A DNA stretch of 64,000 nt from Streptomyces filamentosus (GTDB taxonomy: Bacteria; Actinomycetota; Actinomycetes; Streptomycetales; Streptomycetaceae), in NCBI RefSeq assembly GCF_014654895.1, contig NZ_BNBE01000003.1, positions 586,501 through 650,500 on the forward strand, given 5' to 3'. Shown piece by piece: positions 58,092-64,000 of this stretch. Position numbers and translations under genes: made by a program. How positions within the stretch are numbered: the stretch's first letter is position 1; every line of letters begins with the position of its first letter. The notes below the pieces were generated by a model. The model was not told where the DNA came from. It ran no database searches and worked only from the letters and a program-made list of their open reading frames with translations.

Positions 58092-58367
58092 ATGAGTTGG
58101 TTGTGGGCGATCATCGTGGGTTTCGTCCTCGGTCTGATCGCGAAGGCGATCCTCCCGGGGAAGCAGCAGATCCCCCTCTGGCTGACGACGATCTTCGGCA
58201 TCCTGGGCAGCGTCCTCGGCAACGCGGTCGCGACCTGGATCGGCGTCAACGACACCAAAGGCATCGACTGGACCCGGCACCTGCTCCAGCTCATCGGCGC
58301 CGTGGCCGTGGTCGGCGTCGGCGACATGGTCTGGGCCTCGCTGAAGGGCAACCGGCGGCGCGCCTGA
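58092..58367 (+). CDS. GlsB/YeaQ/YmgE family stress-response membrane protein
   Basis: 91 residues with three short, Gly-rich helices (about 3-20, 28-48 and 67-86). The sequence MSWLWAIIVGFVLGLIAKAI and the LTTIFGILGSVLGN segment are typical for this transglycosylase-associated/GlsB family, often induced by envelope or acid stress. It stands alone, with GAGGCACGG before the ATG. The upstream gap 57920-58091 shows no recognisable promoter. Confidence 0.88.
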   Translation: MSWLWAIIVGFVLGLIAKAILPGKQQIPLWLTTIFGILGSVLGNAVATWIGVNDTKGIDWTRHLLQLIGAVAVVGVGDMVWASLKGNRRRA

Positions 58368-58380
58368 CCCGCCCGGACAC

Positions 58381-58424
58381 GCCGGAGGCCCGGTACGGCG
58401 CTCGCCGTACCGGGCCTCCGGCGC
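58381..58424. terminator. Convergent terminator, 20-bp perfect stem
   Basis: A 20-nt arm (58381-58400) and its exact complement (58405-58424) flank a GCTC loop. It serves both the GlsB-type gene (+) and tyrS (-). Confidence 0.82.
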
Positions 58425-58445
58425 GTCCGTCAGGACCGCCGCGGA

Positions 58446-59711
58446 CTAGCCGGCGTACTCGATCGCGGCCAGGTTCTTCTTGCCGCGCCGCAGCACCAGC
58501 CAGCGGCCGTGCAGCAGCTCGCCGGCCTCGACGACGGCGTCCTCGGCGGTCACCTTCACGTTGTTCACGTAGGCGCCGCCCTCTTTCACCGTGCGCCGCG
58601 CGGCTGACTTGCTCGCCACCAGGCCGACCTCGGCGAACAGGTCCACGACCTGGCCCAGCTCCGTCACGCGCGCGTGCGGCAGCTCGGAGAGCGCGGCGGC
58701 CAGCGTCGGCGCGTCCAGCTCGGCCAGGTCGCCCTGCCCGAACAGCGCCCTGGAGGCGCCGATGACGGCCGCGCACTGCTCGGCGCCGTGCACCAGCGTG
58801 GTCAGCTCCTCGGCGAGCGCCCGCTGCGCGGCCCGCGCCTGCGGCCGCTCGGCGGTCTGCGCCTCCAGCTCCTCCAGCTCCTCGCGGGACTTGAAGGACA
58901 GGATCCGCATGTACGTCGAGATGTCCCGGTCGTCCACGTTCAGCCAGAACTGGTAGAACGCGTACGGGGTGGTCATCTCCGGGTCCAGCCAGACGGCGCC
59001 GCTCTCGGTCTTGCCGAACTTGGTGCCGTCCGCCTTGACCATCAGCGGCGTCGCGAGCGCGTGGACCTCGGCGCCCGGCTCCAGGCGGTGGATCAGGTCG
59101 AGGCCGGCCACCAGGTTGCCCCACTGGTCCGAGCCGCCCTGCTGGAGCGTGCAGCCGTAGCGCCGGTACAGCTCCAGGAAGTCCATGCCCTGGAGGAGCT
59201 GGTAGCTGAACTCGGTGTAGCTGATGCCCTGCTCGGACTCCAGCCGGCGGGCCACGGAGTCCTTGGTCAGCATCTTGTTGACCCGGAAGTGCTTGCCGAT
59301 GTCCCGCAGGAACTCGATCGCCGACAGGCCGGCGGTCCAGTCCAGGTTGTTCACCATGACCGCCGCGTTCTCCCCCTCGAAGGAGAGGAAGGGCTCGATC
59401 TGGGAACGCAGCCGGTTCACCCAGTTCGCGACCGTCTCCGGGTCGTTCAGGGTGCGCTCGGCGGTCGGCCGCGGGTCGCCGATCTGGCCGGTGGCCCCGC
59501 CGACCAGCGCCAGCGGCCGGTGACCGGCCTGCTGGAGCCGGCGGACGGTGAGGACCTGGACCAGGTGGCCGACGTGGAGACTGGCCGCGGTCGGGTCGAA
59601 ACCGCAATAGAACGTGACGGGACCGTCCGCGAGCGCCTTGCGCAGGGCGTCCTCGTCGGTGGACTGGGCGAAGAGCCCGCGCCACTTCAGCTCGTCGACG
59701 ATGTCCGTCAC
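58446..59711 (-). CDS. tyrS: Tyrosyl-tRNA synthetase
   Basis: Class I synthetase of 421 residues. YCGFDPTAASLHVGHL carries the HIGH-type motif (HVGH), the tyrosine pocket is visible in YTEFSYQLLQGMDFLELYRR and the KMSKS-type loop as KFGKTESG. The C-terminal S4 RNA-binding domain (about 350-421: LVASKSAARRTVKEGGAYVNNVKVTAED, in part) is intact. The ATG at 59711 follows CCGAGGAGA. No T-box or other leader is seen. Confidence 0.96.
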   Translation of the reverse strand: MTDIVDELKWRGLFAQSTDEDALRKALADGPVTFYCGFDPTAASLHVGHLVQVLTVRRLQQAGHRPLALVGGATGQIGDPRPTAERTLNDPETVANWVNRLRSQIEPFLSFEGENAAVMVNNLDWTAGLSAIEFLRDIGKHFRVNKMLTKDSVARRLESEQGISYTEFSYQLLQGMDFLELYRRYGCTLQQGGSDQWGNLVAGLDLIHRLEPGAEVHALATPLMVKADGTKFGKTESGAVWLDPEMTTPYAFYQFWLNVDDRDISTYMRILSFKSREELEELEAQTAERPQARAAQRALAEELTTLVHGAEQCAAVIGASRALFGQGDLAELDAPTLAAALSELPHARVTELGQVVDLFAEVGLVASKSAARRTVKEGGAYVNNVKVTAEDAVVEAGELLHGRWLVLRRGKKNLAAIEYAG

Positions 59712-59762
59712 GGTCGTCAGTCTCCTCGGATCGTTGCGTGGTGAAGGCCCAGTCTAGGCGGG

Positions 59763-61154
59763 TCAGACGCCCTTGCTGACCGAGCTCATGTTGAAGTCGG
59801 GCACCCGCAGCGCGGGCATCGCGGCCCGGGTGAACCAGTCGCTCCACTCGCGCGGCAGGGTCCGCTCCGTCCGGCCCGCCTCGGTGGCCCGCGACAGCAG
59901 GTCCACCGGGGACTCGTTGAACCGGAAGTTGTTGACCTCGCCGACCACCTCGCCGTTCTCGACGAGGTAGACGCCGTCCCGGGTCAGGCCGGTGAGCAGC
60001 AGCGTCGCCGGGTCGACCTCGCGGATGTACCAGAGGCAGGTCAGCAGCAGCCCGCGCTCGGTGGCCGCCACCATCTCCTCCAGGGAGCGCTCGCCGCCGC
60101 CGTCCAGGATCAGGTTCCCCGCCCCCGGCGCCACCGGCAGACCGGTGAGGCCCGCCGTGTGCCGGGTGGTGATCAGCCGGTCGAGCACCCCGGCCCGCAT
60201 CCACTCCACCGGAGCCACCGGCAGGCCGTTGTCGAAGACCGACTCGTCGTCGCCGGAGGAGTGCGCGATCACGAAGGGCGCGGACTCCAGGCCCGGTTCG
60301 TTCGGGTCGCTGCGCAGGGTCAGCGGCAGTGGGGAGAGGGTCTCGCCGAGCCGGGTGCCGCCGCCGGGCCGGGAGAAGACCGTCCGGCCCTCCACCGCGT
60401 CCCGGGCCATCGACGACCACAGCTGGTAGATCAGCAGGTCGGCCACGGCGGTCGGCGGCAGCAGCGTCTCGTACCGGCCGGCCGGCAGCTCGATCCGCCG
60501 CTCGGCCCAGCCCAGCCGCACCGCCAGCTCGGCGTCGAGCGCCGCCGGGTCCACGTCCTTGAAGTCCCGGGTGGAGCGCCCGGCCCAGGCGGAGCGCGTC
60601 CTGTCGGGCGACTTGGCGTTGAGCTCCAGGGTGCCGTTGGGCTGGTCGTGCCGCAGCCGCAGCCCGGTCGAGGTGCCCAGGTAGGTGGAGGTCAGCTCGT
60701 GGTTCGCGAAGCCGTACAGCTCCCGGCCCCCCGCCCGCGCGCGGGCGAAGGCCTCGCCGAGCGCCGGGGCGAAGTCGGCGAAGACGGCGGAGGAGGTCTC
60801 GGCGGGCGCGTCGGTGAAGTCGGGGGAGGAGGGCACGCCCTCGACCAGCGGCTGCGCGTCCTCGGCGGGCCCGGCCGCCCGCGCCGCCGCCTCGGCGGCC
60901 CGCACCAGCGGCTCCAGGTCCTCCGCGGTCACCGCGGAGCGCGACACCACGCCGGAGGCGGCGCCCTCGGCGCCGTCCACGGTCGCGACCACGGTGAGCG
61001 TACGGCCCCGGGTCACGCCGTTCGTGGTGAGCGCGTTGCCCGCCCAGCGCAGGTTGGCCGAGGACTCCTCGTCCGCGATGACGACGCACCCGTCCGCGCG
61101 GGACAGCTCCAGGGCCCGCTCGACGATCTCGTAGGGCTTGCTGACGCGGCTCAT
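59763..61154 (-). CDS. pmbA: TldE/PmbA-type metallopeptidase partner
   Basis: A 463-residue PmbA/TldE protein, the non-catalytic partner of TldD, together forming a peptidase that trims modified peptides. It lacks the HExxxH zinc motif but keeps the family pattern NLILDGG, VGEVNNFRFNESPVDLLSRATEAG and the terminal VPDFNMSSVSKG. The ATG overlaps the tldD stop (ATGA), giving coupled expression of the two subunits. Confidence 0.9.
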   Translation of the reverse strand: MSRVSKPYEIVERALELSRADGCVVIADEESSANLRWAGNALTTNGVTRGRTLTVVATVDGAEGAASGVVSRSAVTAEDLEPLVRAAEAAARAAGPAEDAQPLVEGVPSSPDFTDAPAETSSAVFADFAPALGEAFARARAGGRELYGFANHELTSTYLGTSTGLRLRHDQPNGTLELNAKSPDRTRSAWAGRSTRDFKDVDPAALDAELAVRLGWAERRIELPAGRYETLLPPTAVADLLIYQLWSSMARDAVEGRTVFSRPGGGTRLGETLSPLPLTLRSDPNEPGLESAPFVIAHSSGDDESVFDNGLPVAPVEWMRAGVLDRLITTRHTAGLTGLPVAPGAGNLILDGGGERSLEEMVAATERGLLLTCLWYIREVDPATLLLTGLTRDGVYLVENGEVVGEVNNFRFNESPVDLLSRATEAGRTERTLPREWSDWFTRAAMPALRVPDFNMSSVSKGV

Positions 61155-62683
61155 CGACCGGCCTCCTGCGTCGTGTTGAGGATGTTGACGCCCCGGAAGA
61201 GGGCGGAGGGGCAGCCGTGCGAGACGGCCGCGACCTGGCCCGGCTGGGCCTTGCCGCAGTTGAAGGCGCCGCCGAGGACGTACGTCTGCGGGCCGCCGAC
61301 CTGCTCCATCGAGCCCCAGAAGTCGGTGGTGGTCGCCTGGTACGCCACGTCCCGCAGCTGCCCGGCCAGCCGGCCGTTCTCGATGCGGAAGAAGCGCTGG
61401 CCGGTGAACTGGAAGTTGTACCGCTGCATGTCGATCGACCAGGACCGGTCGCCGACCACGTAGATGCCCCGCTCGACGCCGCCGATCAGGTCCTCGGTGG
61501 ACAGGCCGCCCGGGTCGGGCCGCAGCGACACGTTCGCCATCCGCTGCACCGGCACGTGGCCGGGGGAGTCCGCGAAGGCGCAGCCGTTGGACCGGCCGAG
61601 GCCGGTGAGCTTCGCGATCCGGCGGTCCGTCTGGTAGCCGACGAGCGTGCCGTCCTTCACCAGGTCCCAGGACTGCGCCTCGACGCCCTCGTCGTCGAAG
61701 CCGATCGTGGCGAGCCCGTGCTCGGCCGTGCGGTCGCCCGTCACGTTCATCACCGAGGAGCCGTACGCCAGCTTGCCCAGCTGGTCGAAGGTGGCGAAGG
61801 AGGTGCCCGCGTACGCCGCCTCGTAACCCAGCGCCCGGTCCAGCTCGGTGGCGTGGCCGATGGACTCGTGGATCGTCAGCCACAGGTTGGACGGGTCGAC
61901 GACCAGGTCGTAGCGGCCGGCCTCGACGCTCGGCGCCCGCATCTTCTCGGCGAGCAGCTCCGGGATCTCGTCGAGCTCCTTGTCCCAGTCCCAGCCGGTC
62001 CCCGTGAGGTACTCCCAGCCCCGGCCGACCGGCGGCGCGATCGTCCGCATCGAGTCGAACTCGCCGGTCGTGCCGTCCACGGCGGTCGCGGTGAGCTGCG
62101 GGTGGAGCCGCACCCGCTGCTGGGTCGTGACGGTGCCCGCCGTGTCCGCGTAGAACTTGTTCTCGAAGACCGTGAGCAGCGAGGCGTCCACGTGCGCCAC
62201 CCCGTCGGCCCGCAGCAGCCGCGCAGACCAGTCGGCCAGCAGCGCGCTCTTCTCCTCGGCCGGCACGGAGAACGGATCGATCTCGTACGAGGAGATCCAC
62301 GTCCGGTCCGCGTGCACCGGCTCCGCCGCCAGCTCCACCCGCTCGTCCGAGCCGGCCGCAGCGATCACCCGCGCCGACAGCTGCGCCATGGCCACCGCCT
62401 GCGAGGCGACCCGGGCGGCCCCGTCCATGGTGAGGTCGACCCCGGAGGCGAAGCCCCAGGCCCCGCCGTGCACCACCCGGACCGCGTAGCCGAGGTCGGT
62501 GGTGTCCGACGAACCCGCCGGCTTGGCGTCCCGCAGCCGCCAGGCGGCGGAGCGGACCCTTTCGAGGCGGAAGTCGGCGTGCTCGGCGCCGAGCGCCCGC
62601 GCCCGCGCGAGCGCCGCGTCGGCGAGCGCCCTCAGCGGAAGGGCCGTGAAGGCCGGATCGATGGAATGGGCCCCAGTTGGCAC
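61151..62683 (-). CDS. tldD: TldD zinc metallopeptidase
   Basis: Catalytic half of the TldD/TldE peptidase. The 510-residue protein has the zinc site HESIGH (272-277), with a likely third ligand in the GGAFNCGKAQPGQVAAVSHGCP region. The GTG at 62683 with AGGAGACAG is preferred over upstream in-frame starts. In other bacteria this enzyme processes ribosomally made modified peptides (microcin B17) and degrades unfolded peptides; no such precursor is nearby. Confidence 0.92.
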   Translation of the reverse strand: MPTGAHSIDPAFTALPLRALADAALARARALGAEHADFRLERVRSAAWRLRDAKPAGSSDTTDLGYAVRVVHGGAWGFASGVDLTMDGAARVASQAVAMAQLSARVIAAAGSDERVELAAEPVHADRTWISSYEIDPFSVPAEEKSALLADWSARLLRADGVAHVDASLLTVFENKFYADTAGTVTTQQRVRLHPQLTATAVDGTTGEFDSMRTIAPPVGRGWEYLTGTGWDWDKELDEIPELLAEKMRAPSVEAGRYDLVVDPSNLWLTIHESIGHATELDRALGYEAAYAGTSFATFDQLGKLAYGSSVMNVTGDRTAEHGLATIGFDDEGVEAQSWDLVKDGTLVGYQTDRRIAKLTGLGRSNGCAFADSPGHVPVQRMANVSLRPDPGGLSTEDLIGGVERGIYVVGDRSWSIDMQRYNFQFTGQRFFRIENGRLAGQLRDVAYQATTTDFWGSMEQVGGPQTYVLGGAFNCGKAQPGQVAAVSHGCPSALFRGVNILNTTQEAGR

Positions 62684-62763
62684 AGCTGTCTCCTGTCGTA
62701 TGAGACCGGTCGTCCCGATCATGTCGCGCTTTGGGCCGGGATGCCCAGGGATTTCTGTAGGGA

Positions 62764-62795
62764 CCCGACAGTGACATCCGTACGCCACTGTCGGG
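62764..62795. promoter_or_regulatory. Palindrome CCCGACAGTG-N12-CACTGTCGGG between tldD and fabG
   Basis: Perfect 10-bp arms in the 185-bp divergent gap, 74 bp before the fabG start. A candidate -10 for fabG (GATAGG near 62824) lies downstream. Could be an operator for fatty-acid regulation or an RNA hairpin; no regulator of lipid genes is in the window. Confidence 0.5.
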
Positions 62796-62868
62796 GCCCG
62801 ATTCCGCGGATCGCTGAACGGGCCGATAGGTTTTCGCTGTACCAGACCGCTATCGAAAGGGTGATCCG

Positions 62869-63588
62869 TTGAGCCGCTCGGTTCTCGTCACCGGAGGAAA
62901 CCGGGGCATCGGCCTCGCCATCGCCCGCGCGTTCGCCGAGGCGGGCGACAAGGTCGCCTACACCTACCGGTCGGGCGAGCCGCCGGCCGAGCTCGCCGAG
63001 CTGGGCTGCCTCGCGGTCCGGTGCGACATCACCGACGCCGAGCAGGTGGAGCAGGCGTACAAGGAGATCGAGGAGAAGCACGGCCCGGTCGAGGTCCTCG
63101 TGGCCAACGCCGGAGTGACGAAGGACCAGCTCCTCATGCGCATGTCCGAGGAGGACTTCACGTCCGTCCTCGACACCAACCTCACCGGCACCTTCCGCGT
63201 GGTCAAGCGCGCCAACCGCGGCATGCTCCGCGCCAAGAAGGGCCGCGTCGTCCTCATCTCCTCGGTCGTCGGTCTGCTGGGCTCCGCGGGCCAGGCCAAC
63301 TACGCCGCCTCCAAGGCCGGCCTGGTCGGCTTCGCCCGCTCCCTCGCCCGCGAGCTCGGCTCGCGGAACATCACCTTCAACGTCGTCGCGCCCGGCTTCG
63401 TCGACACCGACATGACCGCCGTGCTCACCGACGAGCAGCGCGCGGGCATCGTGTCGCAGGTCCCGCTCGGCCGCTACGCGCAGCCGGCGGAGATCGCCGC
63501 GGCCGTGAGGTTCCTCGCCTCCGACGACGCCTCGTACATCACTGGAGCCGTCATCCCGGTTGACGGCGGACTGGGAATGGGTCACTGA
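62869..63588 (+). CDS. fabG: 3-Oxoacyl-ACP reductase (SDR)
   Basis: NADPH-dependent ketoacyl-ACP reduction in fatty-acid synthesis. The 239-residue protein has TGGNRGIG (8-15), the tetrad Asn104-Ser132-Tyr145-Lys149 (LISSVVG, NYAASK) and ends in VDGGLGMGH. The start is a TTG at 62869, six bases after GAAAGG. It is followed 5 bp after its stop by fabI, as in mycobacterial fabG1-inhA, so the two are probably one operon (S. coelicolor SCO1815/1814 by recall). Confidence 0.93.
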   Translation: MSRSVLVTGGNRGIGLAIARAFAEAGDKVAYTYRSGEPPAELAELGCLAVRCDITDAEQVEQAYKEIEEKHGPVEVLVANAGVTKDQLLMRMSEEDFTSVLDTNLTGTFRVVKRANRGMLRAKKGRVVLISSVVGLLGSAGQANYAASKAGLVGFARSLARELGSRNITFNVVAPGFVDTDMTAVLTDEQRAGIVSQVPLGRYAQPAEIAAAVRFLASDDASYITGAVIPVDGGLGMGH

Positions 63589-63593
63589 TCACC

Positions 63594-64000
63594 ATGGCTG
63601 GAATCCTCGAGGGCAAGAAGATCCTCATCACCGGTGTGCTGATGGAGTCCTCCATCGCCTTCCACGCCGCGAAGCTGGCCCAGGAGCAGGGCGCGGAGAT
63701 CATCCTCACCGCCTGGCCCCGGCCGACGCTGACCGAGCGCATCGCCAAGAAGCTCCCGCACCCGGAGAAGGTCAAGGTCCTGGAGCTCGACGTCTCCAAC
63801 GACGAGCACCTCGCCCGCCTGGAGGGCCAGGTCCGCGAGCACCTGGGCGACCGCCTCGACGGCGTCGTGCACTCCATCGGCTTCGCCCCGCAGGACGCGC
63901 TCGGCGGCAACTTCCTCAACACGCCGTTCGAGTCCGTCGCCACCGCCATGCACGTCTCGGCCTTCTCCCTGAAGTCCCTGACGATGGCGCTGCTGCCGCT
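63594..64000 (+). CDS. fabI: Enoyl-ACP reductase (InhA type), 3' end outside the window
   Basis: Only the first 135 or so codons are present. The N-terminus (MAGILEGKKILITGVLMESS) and VVHSIGFAPQDALGGNFLNT match the NADH-dependent FabI/InhA enzymes that finish each elongation cycle. The cofactor motif GVLMESSIAFHAA replaces the classical TGxxxGxG, as expected. ATG at 63594, in operon with fabG. Catalytic Tyr/Lys lie beyond the window. Confidence 0.93.
   Translation, partial: MAGILEGKKILITGVLMESSIAFHAAKLAQEQGAEIILTAWPRPTLTERIAKKLPHPEKVKVLELDVSNDEHLARLEGQVREHLGDRLDGVVHSIGFAPQDALGGNFLNTPFESVATAMHVSAFSLKSLTMALLP

Noticed and set aside
1..64000. CRISPR arrays, prophage, integrative elements or a biosynthetic megasynthase
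   Set aside because: No regularly spaced repeats, integrases, phage structural genes, or PKS/NRPS modules were recognised; repeats present are short tandem or palindromic.

Overview
The window is about 64 kb of very GC-rich chromosomal DNA with the hallmarks of a Streptomyces: strong third-position GC, many GTG/TTG starts, ATGA/GTGA stop-start overlaps, a DmdR/IdeR-type iron box, a PhoP box, a sigma-B-like promoter and an LAETG sortase protein. From memory, the gene order matches the conserved core region of S. coelicolor around SCO1875 down to SCO1814 (penicillin-binding protein, cobalamin genes, pitH2, gbn, SURF1, subtilase, moaA, tyrS, fabG, fabI). I saw no phage, transposase, CRISPR array, rRNA or tRNA, so this is core chromosome with small accessory insertions.

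Layout. 1-10 kb: a penicillin-binding protein, then an IclR regulator divergent from a semialdehyde dehydrogenase, a DsbA-like protein, a class V aminotransferase, a MarR regulator divergent from an old yellow enzyme, a second aminotransferase and an amidohydrolase. 10-15 kb: an iron-controlled set (AlcB-type acetyltransferase and penicillin-acylase-like hydrolase, divergent from a siderophore-interacting protein across one iron box), then a secreted LAETG-anchored protein. 15-24 kb: late cobalamin genes (a CobE-CobC fusion, cobB, cobO, a ChlI/ChlD-type chelatase, cobQ, cobD) with a ZIP metal transporter among them; a cobalamin riboswitch sits ahead of cobD and probably controls cobD-cobQ-chelatase-cobO-cobB. 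24-26 kb: the phosphate transporter pitH2 and a small membrane protein behind a PHO box.

26-37 kb: an alpha/beta hydrolase that lacks its nucleophile serine, an array of palindromes, a helical hypothetical protein, a zinc metallopeptidase, an ABC-F ATPase preceded by a short Trp-containing leader ORF, the nucleoid protein gene gbn, an enoyl-CoA hydratase, and an Asp23/AmaP envelope-stress cluster with a sigma-B-like promoter. 37-42 kb (minus strand): SDR, GH15, SURF1, a zinc-ribbon protein and a DEDDh exonuclease with a BRCT domain.

42-51 kb: a TetR regulator divergent from an uncharacterised catabolic operon (acetoacetate-decarboxylase-like, SDR, two ACMSD-type amidohydrolases) with a clear palindromic operator, then a VIT1/CCC1 transporter, a sterol-desaturase-like protein, a lysoplasmalogenase, a zinc alcohol dehydrogenase and a permuted CoA transferase. 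51-64 kb: a secreted subtilase, a DUF485/ActP symporter pair, moaA, small proteins, tyrS, the TldE/TldD pair, fabG and the start of fabI.

The best candidates for undescribed biology are the leader ORF ahead of the ABC-F gene, the TetR-controlled decarboxylase/amidohydrolase operon, the palindrome array at 27.45-27.71 kb, and the acyltransferase/acylase pair under iron control. Several enzymes with altered active sites or architecture (dead alpha/beta hydrolase, SDR without Tyr/Lys, permuted CoA transferase, CobE-CobC fusion) are also worth testing.
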